A stretch of 64,000 nucleotides of DNA from Algibacter mikhailovii (GTDB taxonomy: Bacteria > Bacteroidota > Bacteroidia > Flavobacteriales > Flavobacteriaceae), in contig NZ_BMWZ01000001.1 in NCBI RefSeq assembly GCF_014651495.1, positions 126,575-190,574 of the forward strand. The letters are read 5' to 3'. Of the stretch, positions 20,283 through 29,601 are shown one piece after another. Numbering within the stretch: position 1 is the stretch's first letter; each line of letters starts with the position of its first letter. The position numbers and the translations under genes are program-made. Under the pieces are notes generated by a model. The model was given only the letters and a program-made list of their open reading frames with translations, had not been told where the DNA came from and ran no database searches.

Positions 20283-21509
20283 GTGCCTAAGCATATAGCA
20301 ATTTACCTTTCGAATAACGAAAATAAAAAGTTGCTTTTGCGTAAGATTACGTCGGGAGAACTTATACCTGAACTCCGTAGGTTAAAAGGGTCTATTTTTT
20401 CTGATATAACATTAAATCATTTTATTGAAGAAGAAGAGCGTCATGGGAAATTTGAGGTAAAAACTACAACGAGTAATAGTTTGAAAAACTCTTCGGATGG
20501 CGAACGAAAAAGGGCTTTGTTAAATCACTTATTATCAAAACCACTTCTAGATTATATTTTACTTGATAATATTTATGATTGTTTAGATCGATCTGCCCAA
20601 TCACAGGTGAACATAAGATTGGAGCGGTTGAGCGAGCAAACAAAAGTTGTTCAAATAGCTACAAGAAAAAGAGATATTTTACCTTTTATTAACGCTGTTT
20701 TTTCTGTCCACCAAGGAAAGCTTCAATTGGTTGATGATACTTTAAAAACAAGTAAAAAATCAAAAAAGTTTTTTGTCAATGAATTACCCCAACCCCTAAT
20801 TCAAAGGGTTTCTGGCAATAATCCGCTAATTCAATTGAGAAATGTTTCAGTACATTATGGTGAGCGTGCTATTATTAGTAACATCAATTGGGTTATAAAA
20901 CCAGGAGAATTTTGGCAACTTATTGGGCCTAATGGTTCTGGAAAGAGCACTATTCTTTCCTTAATTTCCGGAGATAATCCTAAGGGGTACATGGCTGATA
21001 TGACATTGTTTGGAATAAAGAAGGGTAGTGGTGAATCTGTCTGGGATATCAAAAAGAATATCGGTTTTTATTCCTCTGAAATGTTACGCGGATTTAAAAG
21101 AAGAGATACTATAGAAAGCATGATTATTTCGGGTTTTTTAGATTCTATAGGGCTTTATAGTTATCCCTCAGATATCCAAATTAAAATAGCAAACCAATGG
21201 TTGGCGCTTTTGGGTATGACCAGTATAAAAAACAAAAGTTTTTCGTTTTTATCAGGCGGACATAAAAGACTTGTACTCATAGCCAGGGCTATGGTAAAAC
21301 ATCCTCCTTTACTAATTCTGGATGAACCTACAAATGGTCTTGATGACAGAGATTCCTATATTTTTTCAGAATTAGTAAATAAAATAGCTTCTGAAAGCAA
21401 TACGGCAATAATTTATGTGTCGCATAGAAAAGAAGAGCATATAAATCCAGATAAAATATTTGAACTTACACCAAATCCAACAGGAGGTTCTACCGGCCAA
21501 ATCAATTAA
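20283..21509 (+). CDS. Tandem ABC ATPase (ModF/PhrA-like) with degenerate first nucleotide-binding domain
   Basis: 408 aa, GTG start, no membrane segments. The C-terminal domain is intact: Walker A GPNGSGKST from residue 215, signature LSGGHKRL from 323, and Walker B LLILDEPTNGLD. The N-terminal half retains signature-like SSDGERKRALL and Walker B-like YILLDNIYDCLD but has no Walker A. It is shorter than the roughly 490 aa ModF proteins, so the first domain has been eroded at its N-terminus. Function unknown; no permease is adjacent. Confidence 0.82.
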   Translation: MPKHIAIYLSNNENKKLLLRKITSGELIPELRRLKGSIFSDITLNHFIEEEERHGKFEVKTTTSNSLKNSSDGERKRALLNHLLSKPLLDYILLDNIYDCLDRSAQSQVNIRLERLSEQTKVVQIATRKRDILPFINAVFSVHQGKLQLVDDTLKTSKKSKKFFVNELPQPLIQRVSGNNPLIQLRNVSVHYGERAIISNINWVIKPGEFWQLIGPNGSGKSTILSLISGDNPKGYMADMTLFGIKKGSGESVWDIKKNIGFYSSEMLRGFKRRDTIESMIISGFLDSIGLYSYPSDIQIKIANQWLALLGMTSIKNKSFSFLSGGHKRLVLIARAMVKHPPLLILDEPTNGLDDRDSYIFSELVNKIASESNTAIIYVSHRKEEHINPDKIFELTPNPTGGSTGQIN

Positions 21510-21524
21510 ATAAGTTACTGATAT

Positions 21525-22568
21525 TTACGTTTCGTAAACCCTGTTTTCCTGCTCGTTCACACGAATAAAAGTAGTGCGTTTTGTTAATTCTTTCAATCTA
21601 GCTGCACCTACATAAGTACAAGTACTTCTTAAACCACCAAGTATATCTAGTAAAGAGTTTTCAACGAGTCCTTTGTAAGGTACGTCAACCGTTTTGCCCT
21701 CGCTAGCGCGATATTCCGCAACACCACCAACATGTTTTTCCATTGCTGTAGATGAACTCATTCCATAGAATCTTTTGTACGGTTCACCATTTTTATTTAT
21801 TATGTCACCCCCACTCTCATCATGACCAGCTAGCATACCGCCAAGCATAACAAAATCAGCACCAGCACCGAAGGCCTTTGCGATATCTCCTGGAGTTATA
21901 CATCCGCCATCACTAATAATTTGCCCACCTAATCCGTGTGCGGCGTCCGCGCACTCAATAATTGCTGATAGTTGCGGATAGCCAACACCAGTTTTTAATC
22001 TCGTAGTGCAAACGGAACCGGGGCCAATTCCCACTTTTACAATGTCAGCGCCTGAGAGTAGAAGTTCCTCTACCATTTCACCAGTGACAACATTTCCGGC
22101 AATAATCACCTTGTCAGGGTATGTTGTACGTGTTTGTTTAACAAATTCAGAAAAGTGCTCTGAATAGCCGTTGGCAACATCAATACATATAAATTTTAAA
22201 TTTGGAATGATATTGAGGATTTGTTTTAGTTTTTCAGAGTCATTTGCACTAATTCCAGTACTTACCGCTAAATTAGACTGTACATCAATTGAATTATTCG
22301 TCGTCGCAAACTCCTGCCATTCCTCAATGGAATAGTGTTTATGTATTGCCGTGAATAGTTTGTTGTTAGCTAGTACTTTAGCCATCTCAAATGTACCCAC
22401 GGTATCCATATTAGCAGCCATAATAGGGATACCTGTCCATGTAAAGGGACTATGTAAGAATTTAAATTGACGTTCTAAATGCACCTCAGATCTACTTTTT
22501 AAAGTTGATCGTTTAGGGCGAATCATAACATCTTTAAACCCAAGTTTTATATCTTGTTCAATTCTCAT
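21525..22568 (-). CDS. guaC: GMP reductase
   Basis: 347 aa TIM-barrel enzyme of the IMPDH/GMPR family without CBS domains. The active-site loop [13 protein letters not shown] holds the catalytic Cys, and [26 protein letters not shown] binds the phosphate (second half of the barrel). [13 protein letters not shown] matches the GMPR-specific C-terminal flap better than IMPDH. It deaminates GMP to IMP with NADPH for purine balance. Convergent with the ABC gene at 15 bp. Confidence 0.94.
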   Translation of the reverse strand: MRIEQDIKLGFKDVMIRPKRSTLKSRSEVHLERQFKFLHSPFTWTGIPIMAANMDTVGTFEMAKVLANNKLFTAIHKHYSIEEWQEFATTNNSIDVQSNLAVSTGISANDSEKLKQILNIIPNLKFICIDVANGYSEHFSEFVKQTRTTYPDKVIIAGNVVTGEMVEELLLSGADIVKVGIGPGSVCTTRLKTGVGYPQLSAIIECADAAHGLGGQIISDGGCITPGDIAKAFGAGADFVMLGGMLAGHDESGGDIINKNGEPYKRFYGMSSSTAMEKHVGGVAEYRASEGKTVDVPYKGLVENSLLDILGGLRSTCTYVGAARLKELTKRTTFIRVNEQENRVYET

Positions 22569-22696
22569 AAATTATTGTATTAAGGTAGTTCTTTCATTAA
22601 AATTAAGAAATTTAATAATAATTAAGCCTAATGATGCGGTATAATAGTTTCTTGAAATTAGTATCTTTATACTAATGTAAATTTAGGAAGTGTAAA

Positions 22697-24115
22697 ATGA
22701 ATTTAGTCCCGATGTTTATTAAATCCATAAAAAAGAAAAAGAAATTATCTTTTTTCATTCTTTTTTGCATTGGAACCATACTAACACTAGGGTATTTTTT
22801 TCTTGAAAAGAAAATTTATACTGAAACAGCCGCACTATTTTTGTTTGTATTAGCGATACTTCAGGTTTTTGGATTACAATATTTCCTGAAAAACCAGCTT
22901 AAAAATGACGTAAAACTTGAGAATTTCAAACTTCGTATTGATGAACTTCAGGAAAGTTTAAAACAAGCTGAAAAATTTGCCGATCATAAATCCATCTATC
23001 TATCGAATATGAGTTATGAAATTCGTATTCCTTTAAGTACCGTCCTTGGAATGCTTGATATGTTAAAGCAAACCGAATTAAATCCTGATCAGCAGGCCCA
23101 AGTGGAAATCGCCGAACATTCTTCAATGCATTTGTTGCAGTTAGTTAATATGGTGATTGATAATGCCGAAGTTGAGCAGGAACCCGTTAAATTGAATTTA
23201 GAAACAGTAGATTTAGAAGCTGATTTAACTAAATTGTTTAAAGTTTTTGAATATCAAATGTTGGATAAAGGATTAGATTTCAAATACGAATTTTTATCCG
23301 AAGAAAAGGAAAAGTTTTTCGTGTTAGCTGATTCAACTCGTATTCAACAAGTTTTAATTAATTTAATTAATAATGCGATTAAGTTTACGCATCTTGGAGA
23401 AGTTTCAATTATTGTAGATCAAACCGTTGGTATAGATGAAACACAGATTGTTACTTTTTATATTAAGGATACCGGAGTAGGTATGCGTGAGCAAGAAGTG
23501 AAGCGCATTTTGGCAAATTCAGAATTAGACTATGACACTTCTATGATGAGAGATTATAGAGGTGGTGGTATCGGGCTTTCTATATCGAATGAGTTAGTAA
23601 AGTTAATGGGAGGAGATTTAAAACTAGAGACCAAAGAAAATGAAGGTTCAACTGTTTATTTTAGTCTTCCGCTTAAGAAAACATTAAGCATAAAAGCAGA
23701 CTTGTTGAAAGATAAACCGGTGTTTGAGAATAAGTATAAAGTTTTGGTAGCTGAGGATAATAAAACAAATCAAAAAGTTATTGAATTTCTACTTGAGCGC
23801 CAAGGGGCCATTTGCTCTTTTGCCAAGAACGGTGTAGAGGCATTGGATATGTATAAAAATCTAGATTTTAATATGGTATTTATGGATATTTATATGCCAG
23901 ATATGGATGGTTATCAGGCCACACGACATATAAAGCAAACGGATAAATATTCAAAGGAGCATACGCCAATTATTGCAGTCTCAGCCAGTGCATTTGATGA
24001 GGATATAGAAAATGCAAAAAAGGCGGGTATAGATGATTTTCTTGCAAAACCCATTGAAGTGAGTAAACTAAGAGCATTACTTATTAAATATTCGAGTACC
24101 AATGCCAGTGCTTAG
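22697..24115 (+). CDS. Hybrid histidine kinase-like protein (HisKA-HATPase-REC) lacking phosphoacceptor His
   Basis: 472 aa. Two hydrophobic segments lie within residues 18-65, followed by a coiled stretch, a HisKA dimerisation helix, the HATPase domain (INNAIKFTH N-box, DTGVGM G1, GGGIGLSISNELVKLMGG G2) and a REC domain (VLVAEDNKTN, phospho-Asp397 in FMDIYMPDMDGY, VSASAF, LAKPIE). The H-box reads NMSYEIRIPLS: the invariant His is Tyr107, codon TAT. Autophosphorylation on His is therefore not expected, although the ATP site and receiver look intact. No large periplasmic sensor is present. Convergent with ridA at 10 bp. Confidence 0.88.
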   Translation: MNLVPMFIKSIKKKKKLSFFILFCIGTILTLGYFFLEKKIYTETAALFLFVLAILQVFGLQYFLKNQLKNDVKLENFKLRIDELQESLKQAEKFADHKSIYLSNMSYEIRIPLSTVLGMLDMLKQTELNPDQQAQVEIAEHSSMHLLQLVNMVIDNAEVEQEPVKLNLETVDLEADLTKLFKVFEYQMLDKGLDFKYEFLSEEKEKFFVLADSTRIQQVLINLINNAIKFTHLGEVSIIVDQTVGIDETQIVTFYIKDTGVGMREQEVKRILANSELDYDTSMMRDYRGGGIGLSISNELVKLMGGDLKLETKENEGSTVYFSLPLKKTLSIKADLLKDKPVFENKYKVLVAEDNKTNQKVIEFLLERQGAICSFAKNGVEALDMYKNLDFNMVFMDIYMPDMDGYQATRHIKQTDKYSKEHTPIIAVSASAFDEDIENAKKAGIDDFLAKPIEVSKLRALLIKYSSTNASA

Positions 24116-24125
24116 ATAATTCGAT

Positions 24126-24506
24126 TTATTTTACTGCAATAACACTGATTTCCATATTAACATTTTTAGGAAGTTTAGCTACCTGTACCGTCTCACGAGC
24201 TGGAGCGCTGTCATCATCAAAATATTTTCCATAAACCGAATTGATTATATTGAAGTCATTCATATCGGTTATAAAAATAGATGTTTTAATTACATGTTCA
24301 AAGGTCATATTGGCCGCTTCAAGTACAGCAGCTAAGTTGTTCATGACCTGAGTCGTTTCCTTTTCAATATCCTCTGTTATTAGCGCTCCGGTTTGAGGGT
24401 TAATGGCTATTTGTCCCGATGTATACAAGGTATTACCGGTTAATATTGCTTGATTATAAGGTCCAATAGGTGCAGGGGCTTTTTCTGTGGTAATTATAGT
24501 TTTCAT
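24126..24506 (-). CDS. ridA: RidA family reactive intermediate/imine deaminase
   Basis: 126 aa, the standard RidA length. Family motifs include APAPIGPYNQAI at 9-20, TSGQIAINPQTG, and the C-terminal PARETVQVAKLPKNVNMEI with the conserved catalytic Arg. It hydrolyses reactive enamines and imines, such as 2-aminoacrylate from serine or threonine dehydratases. It sits 38 bp downstream of the lptD-like gene on the same strand. Confidence 0.93.
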   Translation of the reverse strand: MKTIITTEKAPAPIGPYNQAILTGNTLYTSGQIAINPQTGALITEDIEKETTQVMNNLAAVLEAANMTFEHVIKTSIFITDMNDFNIINSVYGKYFDDDSAPARETVQVAKLPKNVNMEISVIAVK

Positions 24507-24544
24507 ATGTAATGGTATTTTATGATAATGACCTTTTTTTAGAA

Positions 24545-27316
24545 TTAAAGCTGTATATCAGGTTGTCTTCGTTTTTCGTATTTAAGGTCTTGTAACATAC
24601 TGGCCTTAATACCAATAAAGAAGTTCCATGATTTATAGGGGCCAAACGGCGTCCAAGAAAAGTTCATAGTAAAACTTTGTAAATCTCGCCCAAATCGCAA
24701 TTGAGTAGGCGTAAAACCTAAGTTTTTAAAGTCGTAACCTGAAGAACCTCCAATAGACCAATTTTCGGTGAGTTGAATATCGCCAGAAAACATAAGAGAA
24801 TGCGAAGAAATTTCATTTTGCCTTCGCGAATTTGAATAGTTTACGGCATAGGCCAGTCTTAAACTCCATGGTATTTTATGGCTATAAAATGATTCTTCAG
24901 ATTCTTCTTTGTCATCATTGTCATAGTCGGTTTTCTGTGCTCTTGAGAAATCTTCAGAAACACCAAATAAATCATCATCACGCCCACCGCCTTCAAGGTT
25001 TTCATTCATGTTCTTATCTTTGCCTTTTTTATCTCCTCCTTTATTTGAAAAAGCCCAACTAGCAGTTAAATTACCACTAGTTAATCTAAAAAGACTACCA
25101 CCGCTATCAATGTTAAATACGTCAATTTTATTGTTATTGTTATCTAAGGCGTATGGATCTAAAGTTGCGCCGAAATTAACACTTAATTGATTGTCAAAAA
25201 ATTGAGTACCACCAGTCATTCGTAAAGGACTCCAATTAAGCGAATCTCCCGCTACATTGTACGCTGTTGAAAAATTAAGGTTATTAAGTAGAATGACTTT
25301 CTTAGCCTCAGTTGCCGTACTATCTTTATCCCTAACTTTTGCTTCAAAATTGTTGGATAAAGACATTCCTACGGAACTTGAAAATGTTTTGTTTGGAGTG
25401 CCAAAAATACCGTCTTCAAATCGGGTGTATTCTACCTCACCTGAAGTATTTCCATCAGCATCAATCACTTCATAAGAATCGTAATATTTTTCAAATGATG
25501 GATTAATATTATAACTAAGCGATGGACGCATCACGTGCCTTATGGCTTTAATTTTGGAATCTTTCCCTTCCTTTTCAAAGTTAAACATACCGTATACCGT
25601 AGTTCCTACACTGGTACTAAAATTGTACGTTCTAAAAGAATCAAAGCCATTAATGGTTTCTGTTACTTCTTCCTCTTCTTCGGGATCGTAGTATTTGTTA
25701 ACGGTCTTAAAGGTCCAAACCTCATTATAATTTGTACTAGCACTAACGCTAAAGTGCTTAAAGACCTTAAAGTTTGTGGTTAGTGGTATAGAGTGTTGAA
25801 AACCTGCTTTGGCATCATCAAACATACCAGGCTTAAAAAATAAAGAATCTGTAGTTTGAATTCTGTTTTCACCACGCAAATTATACTGAAAATTCACATT
25901 TTGAATAATCCCTTTTTTTGAACCAGATTTTGATGCAAAAGGATACATTCTGCCTATACTACCTTGAAAAGTAGGTAAGGTCATATTGATTTGTTCGGTC
26001 TGTGTATTTTGGGAATGGGATGCAGTAACACTAAAATTAACTTGAGGCTCACCTTGAAATGTTTTTGAATATGAAATAGATGAAGCTAATGTGTTGTTAA
26101 GTCTATTAGGGACATTGGCTTGATTATTTGAAAGCTGGTAATAGTTACTACTACCTAAGTTAACAGAAGCTGAAAATCTGGAACTAGGATTGGCTTTTGA
26201 ATCTTGACTGTGCGTCCAACGTACATTATAAATGGTACTTTTGGCATAATCAGGAAAACCACGTTCACTGGTTATGAAACTCTCATACCTTAAATTAAAA
26301 TTACCTCTAAATTTATAGCGTTTTGCATAGGTGTTTTCTAACCGAAGGGCCCAACTTCCGTTGGTATAATAATCTCCTAACACCGTTAAATCGAAATAAT
26401 CACTAATGGCAAAATAATAACCTCCATTTTGTAAAAAATAGCCACGGTCATTTTGTTCGCCAAAAGTTGGTATAATTATCCCCGAAGTTTGTGTTTCACT
26501 TTGTGGAAAAAAACCAAAAGGCAATCCTACAGGGGTAGGTACATCATATATGAAAATATTGGCTAATCCTGTAACTATTTTTTTTCCAGGTACAATTTTG
26601 GCTTTTCTTAATTTAATATAATAATCAGGATCTTCTAGGTTACTGGCGGTTGTGTATTTTGCATTTCTAACAAAATAAACGGAATCATTCTCTTTTTTTG
26701 TAATCTGAGAAACCACAGTACCTTCTCCTTGCTCGGTTTGTGAATTATAGATTAATGCTTTTTGGCTTTCGGTATTAAAAACAATAGAATCTGGTTCAAC
26801 AACATTTCCGCTTTGCGTAAACACGGGTTTTTGAGTATATGCATCTAAAGTATCAATAATACCTTTAGCATAAACTGTATTTGTGCTGTAATCAATGGTT
26901 ATGATTCCGGCTTCAATTTTCATGTCACCATATTCAATTCTAGCTTGATTATATAATTGTAACTGGTGTTTTTTATTGTTGAACTTGGTGTAATCATCAG
27001 CGTGATAAACAACAATGTTTTCTAAAAGTTCTTTTTTAGGTTTAATGGAGTCTGTAATTGTACTGTCCTGAGCTTTTTCTGGATAATCAGCAATATCTAA
27101 GCTATCCGCGGTCAATTCTATTTGCTCAGCCTCTATATCAATAGGATCTATTACTGTACGCTCAATTTTTTGATTCTCTTTAGGGATATCTTGAGCGTAG
27201 CTAAACGTGTTGATAAACACTGTAAAACTTAATGCAAAAAGTATTTTAAAGTTGTTTGTACGCAACGCTTTTAAATGTATTTTTGTAAAAGTATGGCTCG
27301 GTTTTTGAAAAGCCAA
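24545..27316 (-). CDS. lptD: LptD-like LPS assembly outer-membrane protein
   Basis: 923 aa. A signal peptide region (NNFKILFALSFTVFINTFSYA) is followed by an OstA/LptA-like periplasmic beta-jellyroll (residues ~95-260: HQLQLYNQARIEYGDMKIEAG) and a large C-terminal barrel ending in LRFGRDLQSFTMNFSWTPFG and a short tail. This is the Bacteroidota LptD type that places lipopolysaccharide in the outer leaflet. The start used is a TTG at 27316 that gives a long charged leader before the hydrophobic core; a shorter start is possible, but there is no ATG before the core. Divergent from the amidase. Confidence 0.87.
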   Translation of the reverse strand: MAFQKPSHTFTKIHLKALRTNNFKILFALSFTVFINTFSYAQDIPKENQKIERTVIDPIDIEAEQIELTADSLDIADYPEKAQDSTITDSIKPKKELLENIVVYHADDYTKFNNKKHQLQLYNQARIEYGDMKIEAGIITIDYSTNTVYAKGIIDTLDAYTQKPVFTQSGNVVEPDSIVFNTESQKALIYNSQTEQGEGTVVSQITKKENDSVYFVRNAKYTTASNLEDPDYYIKLRKAKIVPGKKIVTGLANIFIYDVPTPVGLPFGFFPQSETQTSGIIIPTFGEQNDRGYFLQNGGYYFAISDYFDLTVLGDYYTNGSWALRLENTYAKRYKFRGNFNLRYESFITSERGFPDYAKSTIYNVRWTHSQDSKANPSSRFSASVNLGSSNYYQLSNNQANVPNRLNNTLASSISYSKTFQGEPQVNFSVTASHSQNTQTEQINMTLPTFQGSIGRMYPFASKSGSKKGIIQNVNFQYNLRGENRIQTTDSLFFKPGMFDDAKAGFQHSIPLTTNFKVFKHFSVSASTNYNEVWTFKTVNKYYDPEEEEEVTETINGFDSFRTYNFSTSVGTTVYGMFNFEKEGKDSKIKAIRHVMRPSLSYNINPSFEKYYDSYEVIDADGNTSGEVEYTRFEDGIFGTPNKTFSSSVGMSLSNNFEAKVRDKDSTATEAKKVILLNNLNFSTAYNVAGDSLNWSPLRMTGGTQFFDNQLSVNFGATLDPYALDNNNNKIDVFNIDSGGSLFRLTSGNLTASWAFSNKGGDKKGKDKNMNENLEGGGRDDDLFGVSEDFSRAQKTDYDNDDKEESEESFYSHKIPWSLRLAYAVNYSNSRRQNEISSHSLMFSGDIQLTENWSIGGSSGYDFKNLGFTPTQLRFGRDLQSFTMNFSWTPFGPYKSWNFFIGIKASMLQDLKYEKRRQPDIQL

Positions 27317-27500
27317 AATTACATATATTTTTCTGTGATTGATTTAATAATCAATTAAAATTTTAAATTAAAATTAGCCTCAATTCAATTGGGTAATAAA
27401 CCGAGATTTTTGGTCGTTTAAGTACATGATATATAGCTTTTAAATTGTGATAAAAAATGATAGGTTATAAGATAGCGATTAAAAAATAATAAGTCACTCC

Positions 27501-28598
27501 ATGAAAACGCACAACATATTATATTTCGTATCTATTATAATAGTATTAACATGTTCTTCTTTTATTGAGACGACTGATGTTGATACTAGAAAAAAGTTTG
27601 TTGTTGTTCTAGATGCGGGTCATGGTGGAAAAGATCCTGGAAATTTAGGAAATGGCTATAAAGAAAAAGATATAGCGCTTAAAATAGTTCTAGCTGTAGG
27701 TAAGGAATTAGAAAAGAACCCTAATATTAAAGTGATATATACACGTAAAAAAGATGAGTTTATTGATCTTTTTGTACGCGGAAAAATTGCTAATAAGGCA
27801 AAGGCAGATTTATTTGTCTCAGTGCATTGTGACTCACATAACTCTCAAGCCTATGGTGCTGGAACCTTTGTGTTGGGAACGCACCGAAATAAAACAAATT
27901 TTGAAGTTGCTAAAAAGGAGAACTCCGTAATCTTTTTAGAAGAAGATTATGAGAAAAATTATGCTGGATTTGATCCAAATTCTCCTGAATCTGTCATGAG
28001 TATTTTGCTAACACAAGAAGAGTATTTAGATCAAAGTATTAAGCTTGCTGGTTTAATTCAAAACAATTTTGCAAATAAACTTAAACGAAAAGACAGGAAA
28101 GTAAAACAAGCCGGTTTTATTGTGTTACATCAAACGGTGATGCCTAGTGTTTTAGTTGAATTAGGCTTTTTAACCAATAGAAAGGAGGGCGCTTATTTAA
28201 ATTCTAAAAACGGCCAACGAGAAATGTCTATGGCAATTAAAGATGCCATTTTAGAATACAAGTCTGGATTAGATAAAAATGTTACAAACTATAATGTTGT
28301 TGAGTCCATCTCCACAGACGCCGTAGAAATTGATGACATTATATATAAGGTGCAAATTTCGGCTAGCTCTAAATCTATAGAGACTAAATCATATAATTTT
28401 AAAGGTCTAGATGATATTTCTAAAATACAAGAAGGAAGCCTGTATAAATATTATTATGGTAATACCTCAAATTATGACACGGCAAACGGCTTTGTGCAAG
28501 AAGCTAAGACTAAAGGGTATAAATCGTGTTTTATAGTCGCTTTTAAGGATGGTAAAAAAATACCTTTATCTGAAGCTTTAAAATCAACTTCCAATTAG
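27501..28598 (+). CDS. N-acetylmuramoyl-L-alanine amidase (Amidase_3) with SPOR-like C-terminus
   Basis: 365 aa. A signal peptide/lipobox-like start (ILYFVSIIIVLTCSS) is followed by the amidase_3 fold: VVLDAGHGGKDPG with the first zinc His, Glu in YKEKDIALK, SVHCDSH with the second His, and VLVELGFLTNRKE with the catalytic Glu. Residues ~280-360 (YKVQISASSK through KSCFIVAFKDGKKI) look like a SPOR peptidoglycan-binding domain. It cleaves the peptide from MurNAc during septal splitting. mlaD-like follows at 50 bp. Confidence 0.92.
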   Translation: MKTHNILYFVSIIIVLTCSSFIETTDVDTRKKFVVVLDAGHGGKDPGNLGNGYKEKDIALKIVLAVGKELEKNPNIKVIYTRKKDEFIDLFVRGKIANKAKADLFVSVHCDSHNSQAYGAGTFVLGTHRNKTNFEVAKKENSVIFLEEDYEKNYAGFDPNSPESVMSILLTQEEYLDQSIKLAGLIQNNFANKLKRKDRKVKQAGFIVLHQTVMPSVLVELGFLTNRKEGAYLNSKNGQREMSMAIKDAILEYKSGLDKNVTNYNVVESISTDAVEIDDIIYKVQISASSKSIETKSYNFKGLDDISKIQEGSLYKYYYGNTSNYDTANGFVQEAKTKGYKSCFIVAFKDGKKIPLSEALKSTSN

Positions 28599-28648
28599 CC
28601 TAGTTCTTTTTAAAATTATATTAAATTTGTTATTCAAACATAGCTATT

Positions 28649-29599
28649 TTGAAAATAAGCAGAGAAGTTAAAACAGGTGTACTCGTAATATTAGGAATCA
28701 TTCTTTTTATTTTTGGGTTCAATTATTTGAAAGGAGAAAATTTATTGAGTTCATCTCGGGTATTTTTCACAGAGTATGAAAATGTAGAAGGGTTGGTGGC
28801 GTCAACACCGGTTACCATAAGTGGTATGCAGGTTGGTAAAGTTTTAGAAATTGGTTTTAAGGAAGATGGATCTGGAAAGTTATTGGTAAAAATTCTTGTA
28901 GAGAGTGAATTTGAGTTTTCTAAAAATAGTAGTGCTGAACTTTATGAAACAGGACTTATTGGCGGAAAGGCTATCGCAATCGTTCCCGCATTTGATGGTG
29001 CTGAAAACGCTGTAGATGGCGATGTACTAGTAGGAGGAAAAAAAGCAGGTTTGACTGATTTGGTGAATCAAAGATTAACGCCATTACAGGAGAAAATTGA
29101 AACGATGATGGCTAGTGCTGATATTCTGCTTAATAACCTTAATGATGTTTTTGATGAGGAAACCAAAGGGAATTTAAAGAAAAGTATTGCCGAATTAAGT
29201 GAAACCATGGCTTCTTTCAAGAATACTTCAGCTTCTTTAAATCACATGATTAAAAGTAATGAAGCTCATATTGATAGTGTTTTAACAAATACCAATAGAA
29301 TTACAAGTAACATGGCTAATGTTACAAAAACGATTTCAGATTCTAATATTGATCAAACCATTAAAACCTTGGAGGAAACCCTTAACAGTTTTAATAAAAC
29401 ACTTACAGCAGTTAATAGTGGAGAGGGTACTATGGGTAAACTTTTAAAGGACGAAGCTTTATACGAAAATCTTAATGCCGCTGCCGTTGAACTTGAAGCC
29501 TTATTAAGAGATATTAAGTTACACCCCAAGCGTTATACTAGAGTATTATCGAAAAAGGAGATTCCTTATGAAGAGGAAACTGTTGAAGAAACTAAATAA
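28649..29599 (+). CDS. MlaD family MCE-domain lipid transport protein
   Basis: 316 aa with a TTG start. It opens MKISREVKTGVLVILGIILF, the very conserved flavobacterial start, which supports the TTG. One N-terminal membrane anchor, then the MCE domain (TVTISGMQVGKVLEIGF, ending near ALVPAFDG-like residues), then a long helical tail rich in Thr and Asn. It would hold the periplasmic hexamer of an Mla-type phospholipid transport ABC system; the ATPase and permease partners are not in this window. It ends 2 bp before the iron-sulfur gene. Confidence 0.9.
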   Translation: MKISREVKTGVLVILGIILFIFGFNYLKGENLLSSSRVFFTEYENVEGLVASTPVTISGMQVGKVLEIGFKEDGSGKLLVKILVESEFEFSKNSSAELYETGLIGGKAIAIVPAFDGAENAVDGDVLVGGKKAGLTDLVNQRLTPLQEKIETMMASADILLNNLNDVFDEETKGNLKKSIAELSETMASFKNTSASLNHMIKSNEAHIDSVLTNTNRITSNMANVTKTISDSNIDQTIKTLEETLNSFNKTLTAVNSGEGTMGKLLKDEALYENLNAAAVELEALLRDIKLHPKRYTRVLSKKEIPYEEETVEETK

Positions 29600-29601
29600 T
29601 C

